A DNA stretch of 64,000 nt from Haliotis asinina (GCF_037392515.1 NC_090287.1:12451001-12515000); one strand, 5' to 3'; positions 26,301 to 37,800 are shown, numbered from the stretch's first letter. Notes: generated by a model not told the origin, from the letters alone. A program made the numbers and translations.

Positions 26301-29300
26301 GAAATGAGCCTTAGACAGTACCCATGTGAGGAATCAAACCCAGGTCTTCAGTCAGACGATCGGTCGCTTTAACCAGTCGACGCTTTAAGCGATCAGCGAC
26401 ACGAATAACGTTCCATCACGTATCTTACGTGTCCGTGTAGCTTATGTCATATACGTGTTCATATTACAGCTAAGAAGTGGACTAAGGATCGTGGCTTGTC
26501 CTATCTAGGGATCCCTGCACCCCGGGGGCAGGGGATGCATAACCATGAGGGTGAGGTCTACAGGTTCCTGGTGTTGCCGCGGCTTGGGACTGACCTTGAC
26601 ACGTTGCTGGGGACAGGGAAGATGCTGGCATTCAAGGACGTTTCCAACATGGCCATCGCTCTGGTACAATAAACCTTAAGGATTTCCTTGCCAGAACGGA
26701 CCCACCCAGCACACCCTGCTTGTCCAGGGAACAGTGCAGTAGGGATAAAGTGTTGAGTGTTGTGGTCATGTGACTGGGCGTTATCATGCCCACATGGAAC
26801 GTGAATTGAACCTGCTGATGGGCAGCGGAATGTCCTAACTTCTTCAGTCACTGTCGGTTCATTTTATCTCTTAACGCAAACAATTTGACGTTTGACTTTT
26901 TAAACATTTTCTACACCAGTTCCAATAATTACTGAAACGTTTTCCTTGAACCTACTGACGGGCAGCGGAATGCCCTCACTTCGTCAGTTACTGTCCGTTC
27001 TCATTTTCGCAGTTAAAGCAAACGATTTGACGTTTGACTTTTTAAACGTTTTATTTCACACCAGTTCCAATAAACTTTGAGCATGTTTTTCTTTCACCAC
27101 TTTTGCAACCCCATGATGCCCTTAGAATTTTCTGTTTTTAAGTTCAGTGGGTTACTGACTGAGTATTGTCTTGTTTTAATTCTTTGTCCCTCTAAGGAAA
27201 TACAAAACATGATGAATAATCAGCGAGTATCGCCAGTATGTCATGACTTTTTTCTGTTTGTTAGGTGTCAGGATGTATGGGATGTTTACTGCAGATATGA
27301 TGGGATCTGTTTCCATAAGCTGAACTTATCTACCATAAAACTCTAAAGGAAGGTTAACACTCGTTTTTCTCTTCAATCACGACAAACCCCCATTTCTTTG
27401 CCTCTCCTTTATGCAGATAGACTGTCTAGAGTATATTCACGAGCACCACTACGTTCATGGTGACATCCATCCCGCCAACATCATCGTCGACGATAGCAAA
27501 GGGACTACTGGCAAAGAGAAAATGGTTAGTATAAGGGTCCACCAATAGACCAGTAATAGCTAGTTGCCCGCAGTACTCTAGTCTGTATGTTTGGGTACCG
27601 TCCCGATCTACCTTTAGAAAATCAGCTGTATTCTAATCGTGTGAACTGTGATCCGTTTTGAAATTGAATCCATACTTGTCCAAAGAGGCCACCAACGGAA
27701 TTGGTGGCCAAGTTCCCGTAATTAACACATATCTTCCGGTCTATGTGCCGTCGGTCTATAAATAATCAGAGTGTGGATCAGACAGTCCAGTGATTGACAT
27801 CACGAGCATCCATCTGATGTGTGCACGACTGGATTGTGTTTCAGACCCGTCCACACAGCTGTAATATTGCGTGTATTATAACTGTGTATTATAAACCAGT
27901 ATCTATACCTTGTTCACAATAAATGCCCACTGTAATACAGGTGGTCTTTTGAAGGGTTGCCAGGGTTACTTATTTTTCCAGGTGCACCTTATCGACTACG
28001 GCTTGGCAAAAAAATACATGGTAGATGACAAGCACAAGTCATACCAGGAAAGCAAGTTCCTGCCGGATTGCCCCACATTGTACATGGGCGTGGATGGGCA
28101 CAGAGGAGCCGGTAAGCCAGTAATCGTCTGACAGTGTACAATGCCCGCTGCCAAGATCAGAGTTGGAATTATTCTTCAGCTGTCAATGTCGAAAGACTTC
28201 CGCTGACATGGTTCATGCACGTTATCGTGTCTCTCTTGAGTAGGTCCATGTCCACAATGAACTGTAGGATGGAGCATGTCAGATTGTGTCTCAACAGACC
28301 ATTACCATGCAAATCCCGACCGTCGCACTGATTGAGAACAATCCCTTAAGATGTTCTCAAAATTTAATAACGCCATGAACTGACTGTCATCTTTATGATT
28401 ACAGCATCTTAACATAATATCAAAATTGGTGAAGTAGGGTTGACATTTCACTCTCCCTGTTTGTCATTTCTGTCTGACGTGACAATACCTAATATGTGGA
28501 ATACTAATCATGACAGTATTTTGTAGCCCTCGTCCATAAATACTAATCATGACAGTATTTTGTAGCCCTCGTCCATAAATACTAATCATGACAGTATTTT
28601 GTAGCCCTCGTCCATAAATGCTATGACGCCTCATCGAATGCTCAGGATCTACACCGTTCTGTCAGGACATGCAATCGGTCATCCATATGTCTATCTCCTG
28701 GGTTATTCCCAAACTATATGGTGTAACAGTTTCCCCCGACAACCCTGATTCCTGCTATAATCTCTGATCTGTCCACAGATCAGTCACGACGTGGGGACCT
28801 TGAGATGCTGGGCTACTGTCTGCTGAAGTGGCTAAGTGGCAGACTGCCCTGGGAGGACAAACCCCAGGACAAGAACTATGTCCGAGATTCAAAAATAAAG
28901 TAAGCTACAAAAATTATATATTTTTCAATTTTATACAAAGGACCTTAACCCTGCCGTATGTGTTGTTCTAAAAGCAACCAGTAAAACGCATAGGCGATTT
29001 CATTATAAGTAACTGAATTCTGACAAATAACCATGACTTTCATAGTTCATCTACTAGCCTATCAGTATATTAACTAGGGTCGCCTGGTGCCAGTAATTGA
29101 GTTCTTGGTTTCCACGCACATTTGATTTACTGTATTTACTGGGGACACGTGTTTATTTTAGACTTAATCCTGTAATACATGCTCTTTTCTTGGATTGGGT
29201 CAGGTTCAAGGAGGATATAGCATCAAAGTCGGATTCACTTTCATGGATAGATGACCCGCAGGCAAGAGGTACTGACATTTTTCAAGCAGAACCTATGTAT

Positions 29301-30564
29301 CTGGTGTACATGTATATCCAGTGATACTAACACGGGCTTGTCAAGTTAAGATCATCAGCACAAGAGGTGTCATCCTCTGCACTTCCAGAAATCTACAGTA
29401 AACGATATGTGAGCCCTGGAGATAGTGAGGATTTAAGATATAGAACTACAAGGGTGAAATTAACACGGCAGTCTCATATTTACCAACTAAACTACTGTGC
29501 TGGTTGTTTATACGACAAGTGTCACTTTGAGTTTTTTCTTTTTGTATTTTTTTTATGTTTTTGTTGTAATTGTTTTCTCACTAAAACCAGTTTTTCATTA
29601 TCAATGTTCCCGGCGTCGTAAACATCACTTTATTAGTAAATATTAGTTGTATGAGAGAATGACAGATCGCCTTGGAAACATTATTTCAGATACTGAATGA
29701 GTCGAGTCAGTTTTCATTTTAGTCATGCTGAGACATCAGTGATGATTGTCATACCGAAAGTAGGATTTGTATCACAACCATCGGAACCCTGCTATGATAA
29801 TCTGGCAAGGTACCTTTTTGTTTGTTCCAGGAGTGTTGTTGTCCTACTTTGACTATGTCTGTGGTCTAGACTATGAGGAGAAGCCCAGCTATGACACTTT
29901 GAAGACCTTACTTCAGGATCTTGTCAAAGGGCCAAAGAAAAAGGAGACAACAGCTTCTGCCAAATCCAAGGGTTCCAAGGCTCGTCACAAAACCCCAGAA
30001 CCCCAACCCGTTTCCGATATATCTAAACCAACTGCAGGTGTGAAAACAACCAAGACAAGTAAAGCTGCAGGCGCTGGTGTATCAAAGGAAACACAGGTTG
30101 ACGACCAAATAAAATCCCCAAACGGTAAATCTCCAAAACAAGCTTCCCATGCAAAAGAAACGAATCCTAAAATAAAGAGGAGGAAACCCGTAATGATAAG
30201 TCGAGGCAGTGGGAGGGACACGGGCGAGAATTCTAAACCTGATAAAAAACACAGCATGAAAACGAGGCCCACCACGAAGATTACCCTCAACGTCGGAGGT
30301 ACAGAGTTTGTGACATATTCGACGACTCTTCAGAAGTATCCCTCCAGGCTGGTCGATATTGCACATGAAGCTGTAGAGCATCAAGACATCCCTTTCATTG
30401 ATCGTGACCCGACATTGTTCCCATACATCCTCAACTTCCTGCGCGACGACGGGCAGACGACACTACCTGAAACCACACAGGACCTGAGAAAACTGCGCCA
30501 GGAAGCTCGCTACTTTAATCTCACGAGTCTAACGGATGAAATCGACCGTCTTGTTTTAGAATAG
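23352..30564 (+). CDS. VRK-family (atypical) kinase fused to a C-terminal KCTD/T1 BTB domain
   Basis: Ten-exon model: 23352-23385, 23662-23793, 24463-24512, 25680-25749, 26470-26663, 27417-27524, 27982-28111, 28779-28899, 29204-29268, 29831-30564. All phases agree, giving 545 residues. Residues ~25-330 are a vaccinia-related kinase domain: degenerate glycine loop (LAEGHMGPIY, 45-54), VVKI with Lys71, FNE with Glu83, YLGIP, YVHGDIHPAN (172-181), IDYG (200-203), RRGDLEMLGYC, LPWED and YVRDSKI. Residues ~333-450 are a Lys/Ser/Pro-rich linker. Residues 451-545 form a T1-type BTB domain (ITLNVGGTEF, IDRDPTLFPYILNFLRDD, EARYF), ending at the stop. Kinase tail and BTB share one 734-bp exon, so the join is not an artefact of exon chaining. 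The Lys of the VRK HGDIKxSN loop is His178, so catalysis may be weak or altered. By family, VRKs are Ser/Thr kinases and T1 domains oligomerise or bind CUL3. The role here is unknown. The first 34-nt exon is the least certain: its phase fits, but the donor is weak. Confidence 0.85.
25166..25427 (-). repeat. Abalone-type SINE, family A, inside VRK-BTB intron 3
   Basis: Reverse-orientation copy with TTTACGCCGCAATCAGCAAT, CCAGCTATATGGCGGCGATC, CAGACAATCCAGTGATCAAC, GACCACCCGATCCCGTTAGT and the end GGAACCTTCACGGG. Confidence 0.85.
25808..25950 (-). repeat. tRNA-derived SINE, family B
   Basis: Reverse-orientation copy. The shared tail is seen as TTTTACGCCGCTTTTGGCAA. The tRNA-like head is decayed, with ATCGAACCTTCAGCGTGACC resembling the B-box region of better copies, and GCTTTAACCA near the A box. 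Confidence 0.6.
26236..26388 (-). repeat. tRNA-derived SINE, family B
   Basis: Reverse copy with GCTTTTAGCAATATTTCAGC, ACCACGGCGGTGAACACTAG, CCATGTGAGGAATCAAACCC (B-box side) and GTCGCTTTAACCAG. It lies in VRK-BTB intron 4, about 80 bp before the next exon. Confidence 0.7.
26806..27078 (+). repeat. Tandem duplication of about 135 bp in VRK-BTB intron 5
   Basis: Two copies in tandem share GGGCAGCGGAATG, CAATTTGACGTTTGACTTTT or its near match, and ACACCAGTTCCAATAA. Unit 1 is about 26806-26943 and unit 2 about 26948-27078. The copies differ by scattered substitutions. Confidence 0.65.
27690..27875 (+). repeat. Possible heavily decayed family A SINE
   Basis: Fragments resemble the family core in order (AACGGAATTGG, TAATTAACACAT, GACAGTCCAGTGATTGACAT, CACAGCTGTAATATTGCGTG), but similarity is low and the order partly mixed. 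Confidence 0.3.
28500..28616 (+). repeat. Three identical 39-bp tandem units in VRK-BTB intron 7
   Basis: The unit AATACTAATCATGACAGTAT followed by TTTGTAGCCCTCGTCCATA occurs at 28500-28538, 28539-28577 and 28578-28616 without differences, implying very recent expansion or homogenisation. Confidence 0.9.
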
Positions 30565-31102
30565 GTCAGTATATACTGACGTTTTGTTTTAAAGTTTTGA
30601 TGAAACAGTATTGTTCATGGCTTTTAGCCTTGATAATACATCTGCCCTCAATTTTCGATGAAGACCGATCTTAAACGTTTTGAGGAGAACCAGATTGTTG
30701 CTTATGAAGACTCTTACAATATTTCAGATAGCCCTGTATTGTAAAGTACGCTCTCAGAACAGGGTTTATAGTTATAGGGAAGGGATATGGACATCATACG
30801 GTCATGGTAAATTCTGACCAAAACAAAGCCTAATTTTATGAAGTACACTGGTCAAGTTTAACATAGAATGGGTGGGTCAGTGTTTGCCAAAACATTATCA
30901 TTCATTTATACATCATATTTTAAATACATGTGGAGCATTCCCGCTCTTTTTTATATTTTGATGTACATTTATTTACATGAATCCCTCGCCAATTTGTATC
31001 GCTTGATTCGCTTGATTCCTCTCTGTCCCGAAATATGTTGGGGAGCTGGAACTAGGGTTCACAACATAAAGAATACAAGTCACAAATGAATTTCGTCACA
31101 TA
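30565..31102 (+). other. 3' flank/UTR of the VRK-BTB gene
   Basis: No coding content was recognised between the VRK-BTB stop codon and the Tc1 element. AATAAA motifs at 33015-33020 and 33030-33035, beyond the Tc1 element, are possible polyadenylation signals, though distant. If they are used, the transposon lies within the 3' UTR. Confidence 0.35.
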
Positions 31103-32535
31103 TACTGAACCGCAAAAGAAACGCGAGACATGTAATAGTCAACAGTGTTTTAATTTCATTAACACATAGGTAAAAAATGATACATGATTAGTTCCTCAGC
31201 TAGCATACACTATCACAATGTTGTGTTTTCATGAGAAAATCTGGCACAAAGTAGTCATGGCATGCTTATTACCGGGTATGCCCTCCCTGACTATTTAACA
31301 CTGCCATACAACGTCGGTACATCGAGTGAATGAGGCGGTTCACGAAACCCATCGGTACTTGTGCCCACACTCTGAGGAAAGCTGCCTGCAAATCAGCACG
31401 AGTTGTCGGTCTTGGAACCACCTGGTTCAGACGCCTCTGGATGTCATCCCAGAGGTGTTCGATTGGGTTCAGATCTGGACTGAGGGCTGGCCATGGCATG
31501 GTTCTGATGTTGTGCTGACGTAAGAAGTCCATAGTTAGCCTAGCTGTATGGGGACGTGCACTGTCCTGTTGGAACACGTGATTCCGGTGACGTGCAAAGA
31601 ATGGTACGATGTGAGGTCTGAGGATCTGGTCGATGTACCGCTGAGCTGTGATGCCATTCCCTCGTCCTGCACCAAAATTTTGAAACATATGGGGTCCTAT
31701 CCTCTGATCCAGCCCTATTGCACCCCAAACCATGATGCTTTGACCACCCCATGCATTTCTCTCCACAACACAATCGTCTCTGAAACGTTCACCCTTCCTA
31801 CGCCAAACCCTCACTCTACCGTATCGGCCCTCATTACGAAAGACTATTGACCTCCATTGTCGATGCCGCCAGTGCTGGTGTTGTCTAGCCCATTGCATTC
31901 TTGCTTGACGGTGACGGGCGATGAGGATTGGCCCTTGAGCAGGACGACGGCAACGAAGATTGTGTGCTGCAAGGCGCCGTCGTACTGTATCCTCGCTGAT
32001 GGGTCTCTGTCGGGTGCCAATAGTCTGTCGAGCTGTCAAGGAGGCTGACCTGAAGGGATCTCGAAGGTGTTGCCTATGGATGAAGCGGTCCTGTCTCGGA
32101 GTGGTCACTCGGGGGCGTCCAGTGCGAGCATGGTTTGCAGTACTGTTGGTGGTGTTTGAACGCTGTTCAGACGGTGGATGGTACTGACGTGGACATTGAA
32201 AACGTCTGCTGCTGTCAATCGTGGCATGCTTGATTCTTCCAGACAACAACTGCCAAAAGTCTACTCTCCACTCAGTCTTATACCCAGAGGCAACATGAGA
32301 TGCACGTGCATTTTGGCTACCTCTAAAAATGTCTGCAACCTCTATCCATGGCGCTCAGATGTGCTCCGTTTTGGCGTTACGTTTCAGGATCCTAAGGTTA
32401 CTTCCTGCAGTTGTTGCAGAAAAAAACTTTTTTTATGTCTTGAGTTATCTACAGTTTTATTTTCAATAAATTTTCACTACATTTTACACTTGAAAGTACC
32501 GTTTGGAAATTTCGCGTTTCTTTTGCGGTTCAGTA
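31103..32535 (-). mobile_element. Tc1/mariner element, 1433 bp, with complete ends
   Basis: Terminal inverted repeats TACTGAACCGCAAAAGAAAC (31103 on) and GTTTCTTTTGCGGTTCAGTA (ending 32535) match over about 24 bp, and TA lies outside both ends as expected for the TA target site. The interior is filled by a minus-strand transposase gene. The terminal repeats are short relative to many Tc1 elements, and no longer inverted repeat is visible. Confidence 0.9.
31269..32249 (-). pseudogene. Tc1-family transposase, inactive
   Basis: A 326-codon frame reads as Tc1 transposase: TGRPRVTTPRQDRFIHRQHL, the tail of the DNA-binding region; MVWGAIGLDQRIGP; VFQQDSARPHTARL with the second catalytic Asp; and SPDLNPIEHLWDD with the third acidic residue. 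The region normally reading like FSDESRF is collapsed to FRNEGRY, with several residues lost, so the first catalytic Asp is missing. The expected helix-turn-helix (FNVHVSTIHRL) lies in another frame upstream, so a frameshift is also present. The protein should be inactive, though the element ends are complete. Confidence 0.85.
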
Positions 32536-33099
32536 TATTTGATAATTGTGGGACAGTCGGTGGGTGTAGTCGGGAGTGTTATTCAGTTAATGCTGATGAC
32601 ATGTGAACTATAAATATCAGCAAATATACTGCATAGAATTATATTTTATGTCAGAGTATGTTCCTGGTGGTGTGTTAGTTTTATGTTCACGTTACCGTTT
32701 TAAAAACGGTTTTACAAATCTCATATAACATGGTGACAATACAGTGTTTTAAGTATTATGACAAGATGGTATAGACTCTGGTACTGTTGTGAAGACTCTT
32801 GTTTGACAATGACATCATTATTACCGTAACGTCGCATCATTATATGAAAAGTTGTCATCCATAGGGTATCTTGCTGTTATAGTTACTCACCAGCTTCTAA
32901 AGCGCCAATCAAAGCATGGACTGATGACAGCCGAGGGAAATATTGTCCTCAGCAGTGTGCCATAATTGTTCGTCATGTTCTGTGTTCTAATTGTTTTCTT
33001 GTCCATGGAGATTCAATAAACAGTGTGAAAATAAAACATTTCGTTTATACATATCATATTTACATTGTTTAAGGTAGTTGGTTCATGAGACCCTTCCTT

Positions 33100-33301
33100 T
33101 GTGGAGCGGGTTGGTGGGGTTGCCTAATAAACAAAACCTTCGCTCGTCACGCTGAAAATCCGGGTTCGATTCTCCTATCACTGTGACACGGTTTCGATTC
33201 CCGTTATGGGTATAATTGGTGAAGCCCATTCTGGTATTCCCCACCATGATATTGCTGGAATGTTGCTCAAGAGGTGTAAAACCATAATGGCTTACTCATT
33301 T
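33100..33301 (+). repeat. tRNA-derived SINE, family B
   Basis: tRNA-like head GGTTGCCTAATAAACAAAAC, then CTCGTCACGCTGAAAATCCG and a B-box-like GGGTTCGATTCTCC, partly repeated as GGTTTCGATTCCC. The body is GAAGCCCATTCTGG and the tail TGATATTGCTGGAATGTTGC. Confidence 0.75.
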
Positions 33302-33414
33302 GAGAAGGAGCTGTTTCTTAGTGAACAAACGTGAATGAATTTTCTAAGCATACTTGAGTGAAAATGTTAAAATGTTTGGAGATAAAACAGCTGATTCCAT
33401 AACAAACTAAATGA

Positions 33415-33465
33415 CGTGTGTGTGTGCGTGCGTGCGTGAGTGCGTGCGTGCCTGTGTGTGTACTT
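33415..33465. repeat. GT/GC-rich microsatellite
   Basis: Imperfect GTGTGTGCGTGCGTGCGTGA-type repeat of about 50 bp. Confidence 0.8.
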
Positions 33466-33807
33466 AACAAACGAAACGCAAGAACAGGTTCATTTGTCTA
33501 TTACTGTAAAACCTAACGCTATATAATTCCCGATTTCATTTGATAAATGAAAACGAAGTTGTTTTTTTCTCTCAAGTATTGGCCACTACCATGGACGAAC
33601 AGTACTAGAATTGGAACGATGAAATCGAGAGTAACGCCACTATCAACATAACATTAACAAAGTTTATTTGTGTCGACTAGTAGTGCTGGTGACCTTGCAT
33701 GCATAACATCAGTTTGGGACACTGAATGAACAAGTCTCTCGAAGAAAGCTGGACATAAATTGTTTCATTCTCGCATACCGGTGCCTATGCCTCGTTCCTC
33801 CCACGGT

Positions 33808-33955
33808 AGACCAGTGATGGTCCGGGGTAGAACAGGGCTTAAGCAATAAAAGGCGACTCTGCTTGTCTTAAGAGGCGACTAACGGAATCGGATGGTCAGG
33901 ATGGCTGACTTTGTTTACAGCTGGAATATTGCTGAGTGCGACGTAAAACTAACCT
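33808..33955 (+). repeat. Abalone-type SINE, family A, internally deleted
   Basis: The head AAAAGGCGACTCTGCTTGTC and AGGCGACTAACGGAATCGGA join directly to the tail ACAGCTGGAATATTGCTGAG, so the central section present in other copies is missing. Confidence 0.8.
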
Positions 33956-34042
33956 CGATCCGAATACGACAAACGTGCCATCTTCTCGTTCTCCTCGAGT
34001 CGAACGCAAGCTAGATGCTCTATTTGATTTCATTGTAATGGG

Positions 34043-34306
34043 ATCCGTGAAGATCCGGGGTAGATCAGGTCTTCAGCAATCCATGCTTGCCGTAAAAGAC
34101 GACTGTGCTTGTCGCAAGAGGCAAGGCTCGCTGACTTGGCTGACACTGGTCATCGGTTCACCATTCCAAAGATGGATCCTCACGCTGTTGACCACTGAAT
34201 TGTCTGGTCCGGACTCGATTATTTACAGTCCGGACTCGATTATTTACAGACCATACAGCTGGACAAGTACTGAGTGCGACGTAAAACTTAAACTCACTCA
34301 CTCATT
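34043..34306 (+). repeat. Abalone-type SINE, family A
   Basis: Contains CCATGCTTGCCGTAAAAGAC, GCTCGCTGACTTGGCTGACA, GTCTGGTCCGGACTCGATTA, ACTGAGTGCGACGTAAAACT and ACTCACTCACTC. The segment TCCGGACTCGATTATTTACA is present twice in tandem. Confidence 0.85.
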
Positions 34307-34699
34307 GTAATACCTAAGACACAATAGCTATGTACCTTAGCAAGGTTTACACAGGACAGAACGACTCAAAATTGCGCATTATTTTTCAATTCAGCATGGC
34401 CGCATGTATAAAACGATGAGAAGCAGAATTCAGAATTTCAGAAATTGGAAATACAATACAGACCCAACTGTATGGATTAGAGCTTCCTTAATTCGTGAGC
34501 CTTTCATAGCGCGGCCAAGCCATAGGTTAAATTGAGATTCTAAGTCAATGATCAAGTATGTAATGTAGTGACTGGTCACGGAGGGTATAGAATTGTGTTT
34601 GTGGTAGAACTATGAATACCTGTATCCTTGGCTTGTCATTTTCAATATGACTTTTTAAGACAGTCGACGAAGACTGCGGAACATCTCAGCACAACACTT

Positions 34700-34774
34700 A
34701 CAGAACGATCATTCGTAACTACTCGTCTCCAGCTTGCCTGAATGACGCAAGTAGTTACGAATGACAGAACGATC
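34700..34774. repeat. Hairpin with flanking direct repeats just upstream of ACTR10
   Basis: CATTCGTAACTACT (34710-34723) is answered by AGTAGTTACGAATG (34750-34763), a perfect 14-bp stem. The 11-bp direct repeat ACAGAACGATC flanks it at 34700-34710 and 34764-34774. The structure looks like a tiny inserted foldback element and lies about 95 bp before the ACTR10 start codon. Confidence 0.65.
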
Positions 34775-34867
34775 GGCAGAGTTGCCTCCCCTTGTCGGCA
34801 GGTGGCACATAGAACTTCCGGGACAGAACTGTAGCTGAATTATTATAAATACATGTAGTGACTGAAA

Positions 34868-37800
34868 ATGCCGTTATACGAAGGTCTTGCGTATGGTGGG
34901 GACAAAAACGTAGTTGTCGTTGACATTGGCAATGCCTATACCAAGTAAGTTATTTCTTATCGAAGAGCATGTGTGCACAGTAAACATAGTTTATCAAGTA
35001 TCGGCGAAATGAGTCAGTCACACTCAGTCACAGTCACCCCTGGACAGTGTTTGGGGCCAAATGTAGATCTACTTGCAGACAAGTACGACGCCTTAGTACT
35101 GCCAGTACTTCATCTACTTTCTTATGAGCTATACTGAACTATGGCTGGAAATGCGCTGATGTCATTCACAATTTCGATGTATGTCAAAATAAATTAGGAC
35201 TTATGCGATACAGTTGGTCCACCAACAACTTGCATAGATCCTTCAGTACGTTACTGATGACAAGGACAACGATCCATTATGATTCAGATGTCACACCTAT
35301 CACAAATATTAGAAAGCGAATGCGAACAATGGCTAATGCAACAACAAACAGTTGATGTATCATTCAGTTTGTTCAATGAACAATACCTTAAATGGAATGT
35401 GTTTATCATGTTGACAGATTAATTTATCATGCAATGACCACATATCTGTCATGTCAAATATATGTAATTGTTGACTCATCACAAATGGCCTGGTTCTATT
35501 TAATCCAGCAGGTCCTGTTTTATCACTCAATTTCAGTTTAAAATATGCCTTTGAAGAATTGAATTCATGATGAAGGGATATAGCTTGACTCTCCTTACAA
35601 AGGTTAGGCACAGTTTTGCAATAGGTTTTATAGTCGTTTATGTCATCACAGAAATGACACAAATGTTTCATATGTGTTCAAAAACCCACACTACAAGGAT
35701 ACATGATAATAATCACATCAAAAAGACAGATGACTTTATTGATTGGTTTATGTCTAATTGGTATTAGAATCAAACCAAGCAATGAAAGTTGGTGCTAGTC
35801 CAGTTATTGTCAATACGTTATCATGATCCTCATTGAACTTTCTATAGAGGTTTGACTGGCTCATCTTATAGGTGTGGTCTGGCAGGAGAGACTGGTCCAA
35901 GGTGCATCATACCCAGTGAAGTGAAGAGTTCCAGGACAGGGAAGGTAGGGAGTTACACAGAGTTCATCCGTGGATACCAAAAGCTACCCAGACCTTGATC
36001 AAGGAATTGCACTAAATCTTGAATTTCCTATGACCAGGGAAGCAGAACTGTTCGATGAAATGAACCATTGGTTGATTCTAGGTACAATTGTCAATGTCGG
36101 TACTTGTAAGAATCTTCACATTGCCTTCTCATAGTGATACAGGATGTATTGTCATGCTCTCAGACTCCCAGTGAGTCCACAGGATAGCATGCCCTGGTTG
36201 AATTATTCCTTTCTCCCTCTCATTCACAACACTGTTTTAAGACAATAACCATGAAACCATTTTATTCTGAAGTAATAAACATGTTTCAATGTTGAAACAT
36301 TCTGAGAAAATGTCAGCACTTCCTTATCATAGAAAATCGTAGCGTAAGTTTTGGAAGACATCATCAAATAATGGTCTACCTGATGATTGTATGATGTACC
36401 TCTTGTGTATAAAGCATATGAAATAATTACATTATCTACCTGATGGATATATTGCATGTATCGTGTGCTTCTGTTTCAGATTACGAAACTATGGGATTAC
36501 ACATGTACAAGTGATTTGCATGACAACCTGAAAGATTTCCTCTATGTGCTTTACTTTAAGTGAGTAACCAAGCAGTAATGTTTGTCCTTTGTTCCCGCAT
36601 GACAATAAAAAACTCATTAGGCCCTTGGACTGTTAATGAATGCAAACTTGATCTCATCACTATTTGGCTAGAGTAATGCTGATGTGACATAAAGCTTTAC
36701 TCCGTTCAACTTTAGTCAGTTGAATCTGTCAGTATCAAACAAACTTGTTCTACATGATGCCAATTGTCCAAAGTATGATTGTTTCTGTTTCCCACCATTG
36801 TCACTTACAGCAACAAGTGTTGGTCAGTTTTATTTGGGGCTTCTTAACCAGGGGGAGATAACTCTATCTTGATTTCCAGCTAACTCGCACAGTTATACTC
36901 TGATTTCAGTTGAGACTGATGAAGAGTTCACAAACACAGAATCTAATGACTGCAAGAGAAAATAAATTTTTCACAGTCACATGAAATCAACATGTGGCTG
37001 TAACAGATCCTTTGTATTTTAGCACTTTGTATATCAATTAGAATTCATGTAAATAATTGACCTGTGAAGGTCTGGGCTAGAAAAGGCCTTCAGTACCCAT
37101 GCTTGCTATAAAAGGCGACTATGCTTCTCATAAGAGGCAACTATTGGGATCGGGTGGTCAGGCTCGCTGACTTCATTGACACATGTCATCAGTTCCCAAT
37201 TGCACAGATTGATGTTCATGTTGTTGATTACTGGATTGTCTTGTCCACACTCTTTTACCCATGTAAATAATTAATTCAAGTGTCATGGAATGATTTTTAT
37301 CTTCCTATTTTGTCATATTATACAGCCTTTAATTACCCAACACTTACAACCAGATCACTGAGCATGCTTACTTCATGTTCACTGCGCCACTCAATAACCT
37401 GAGCCCTTAAGTCTTTTTGTCTTCTAAGCCAGCATGGGCAAATAGCTAAGCTATATATTTTCACACATTACAATGTTTGTGGTCACTCCACATTCAGTTG
37501 TCAGATAAATAACATTTCATGTGGATTTTATTGACAAATGTTTGGATCACATTCCGAGATAAGCATTTGATACAGCAACATCCTCAGGTGTAAAATAAAT
37601 GTATGCTCACACACCTGGGTTGTTGTTTTCTCTGTTAGACACACATCTCCAAATAAACCATTGATCATTGATGAACAAAAATTATCATCTGTTCTCTCAG
37701 TGTGTGACTGACACAGCCCTGCTACTAACAGACCAACTCTTATTGTCTCATAACTTTGGACACCTGAATAAAAACGTTGTTTAACAAGCTATCAGTTTTT

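Larger units (their letters stand above)
32536..34699. other. Intergenic region between VRK-BTB and ACTR10
   Basis: It contains SINE copies (33100-33301, 33808-33955, 34043-34306) and a GT/GC-rich simple repeat (33415-33465). There is no coding signal. Confidence 0.5.

Noticed and set aside
28500-28616. CRISPR-like array
   Set aside because: Units abut with no spacers and the locus is an intron of a eukaryotic gene; it is a simple tandem repeat.
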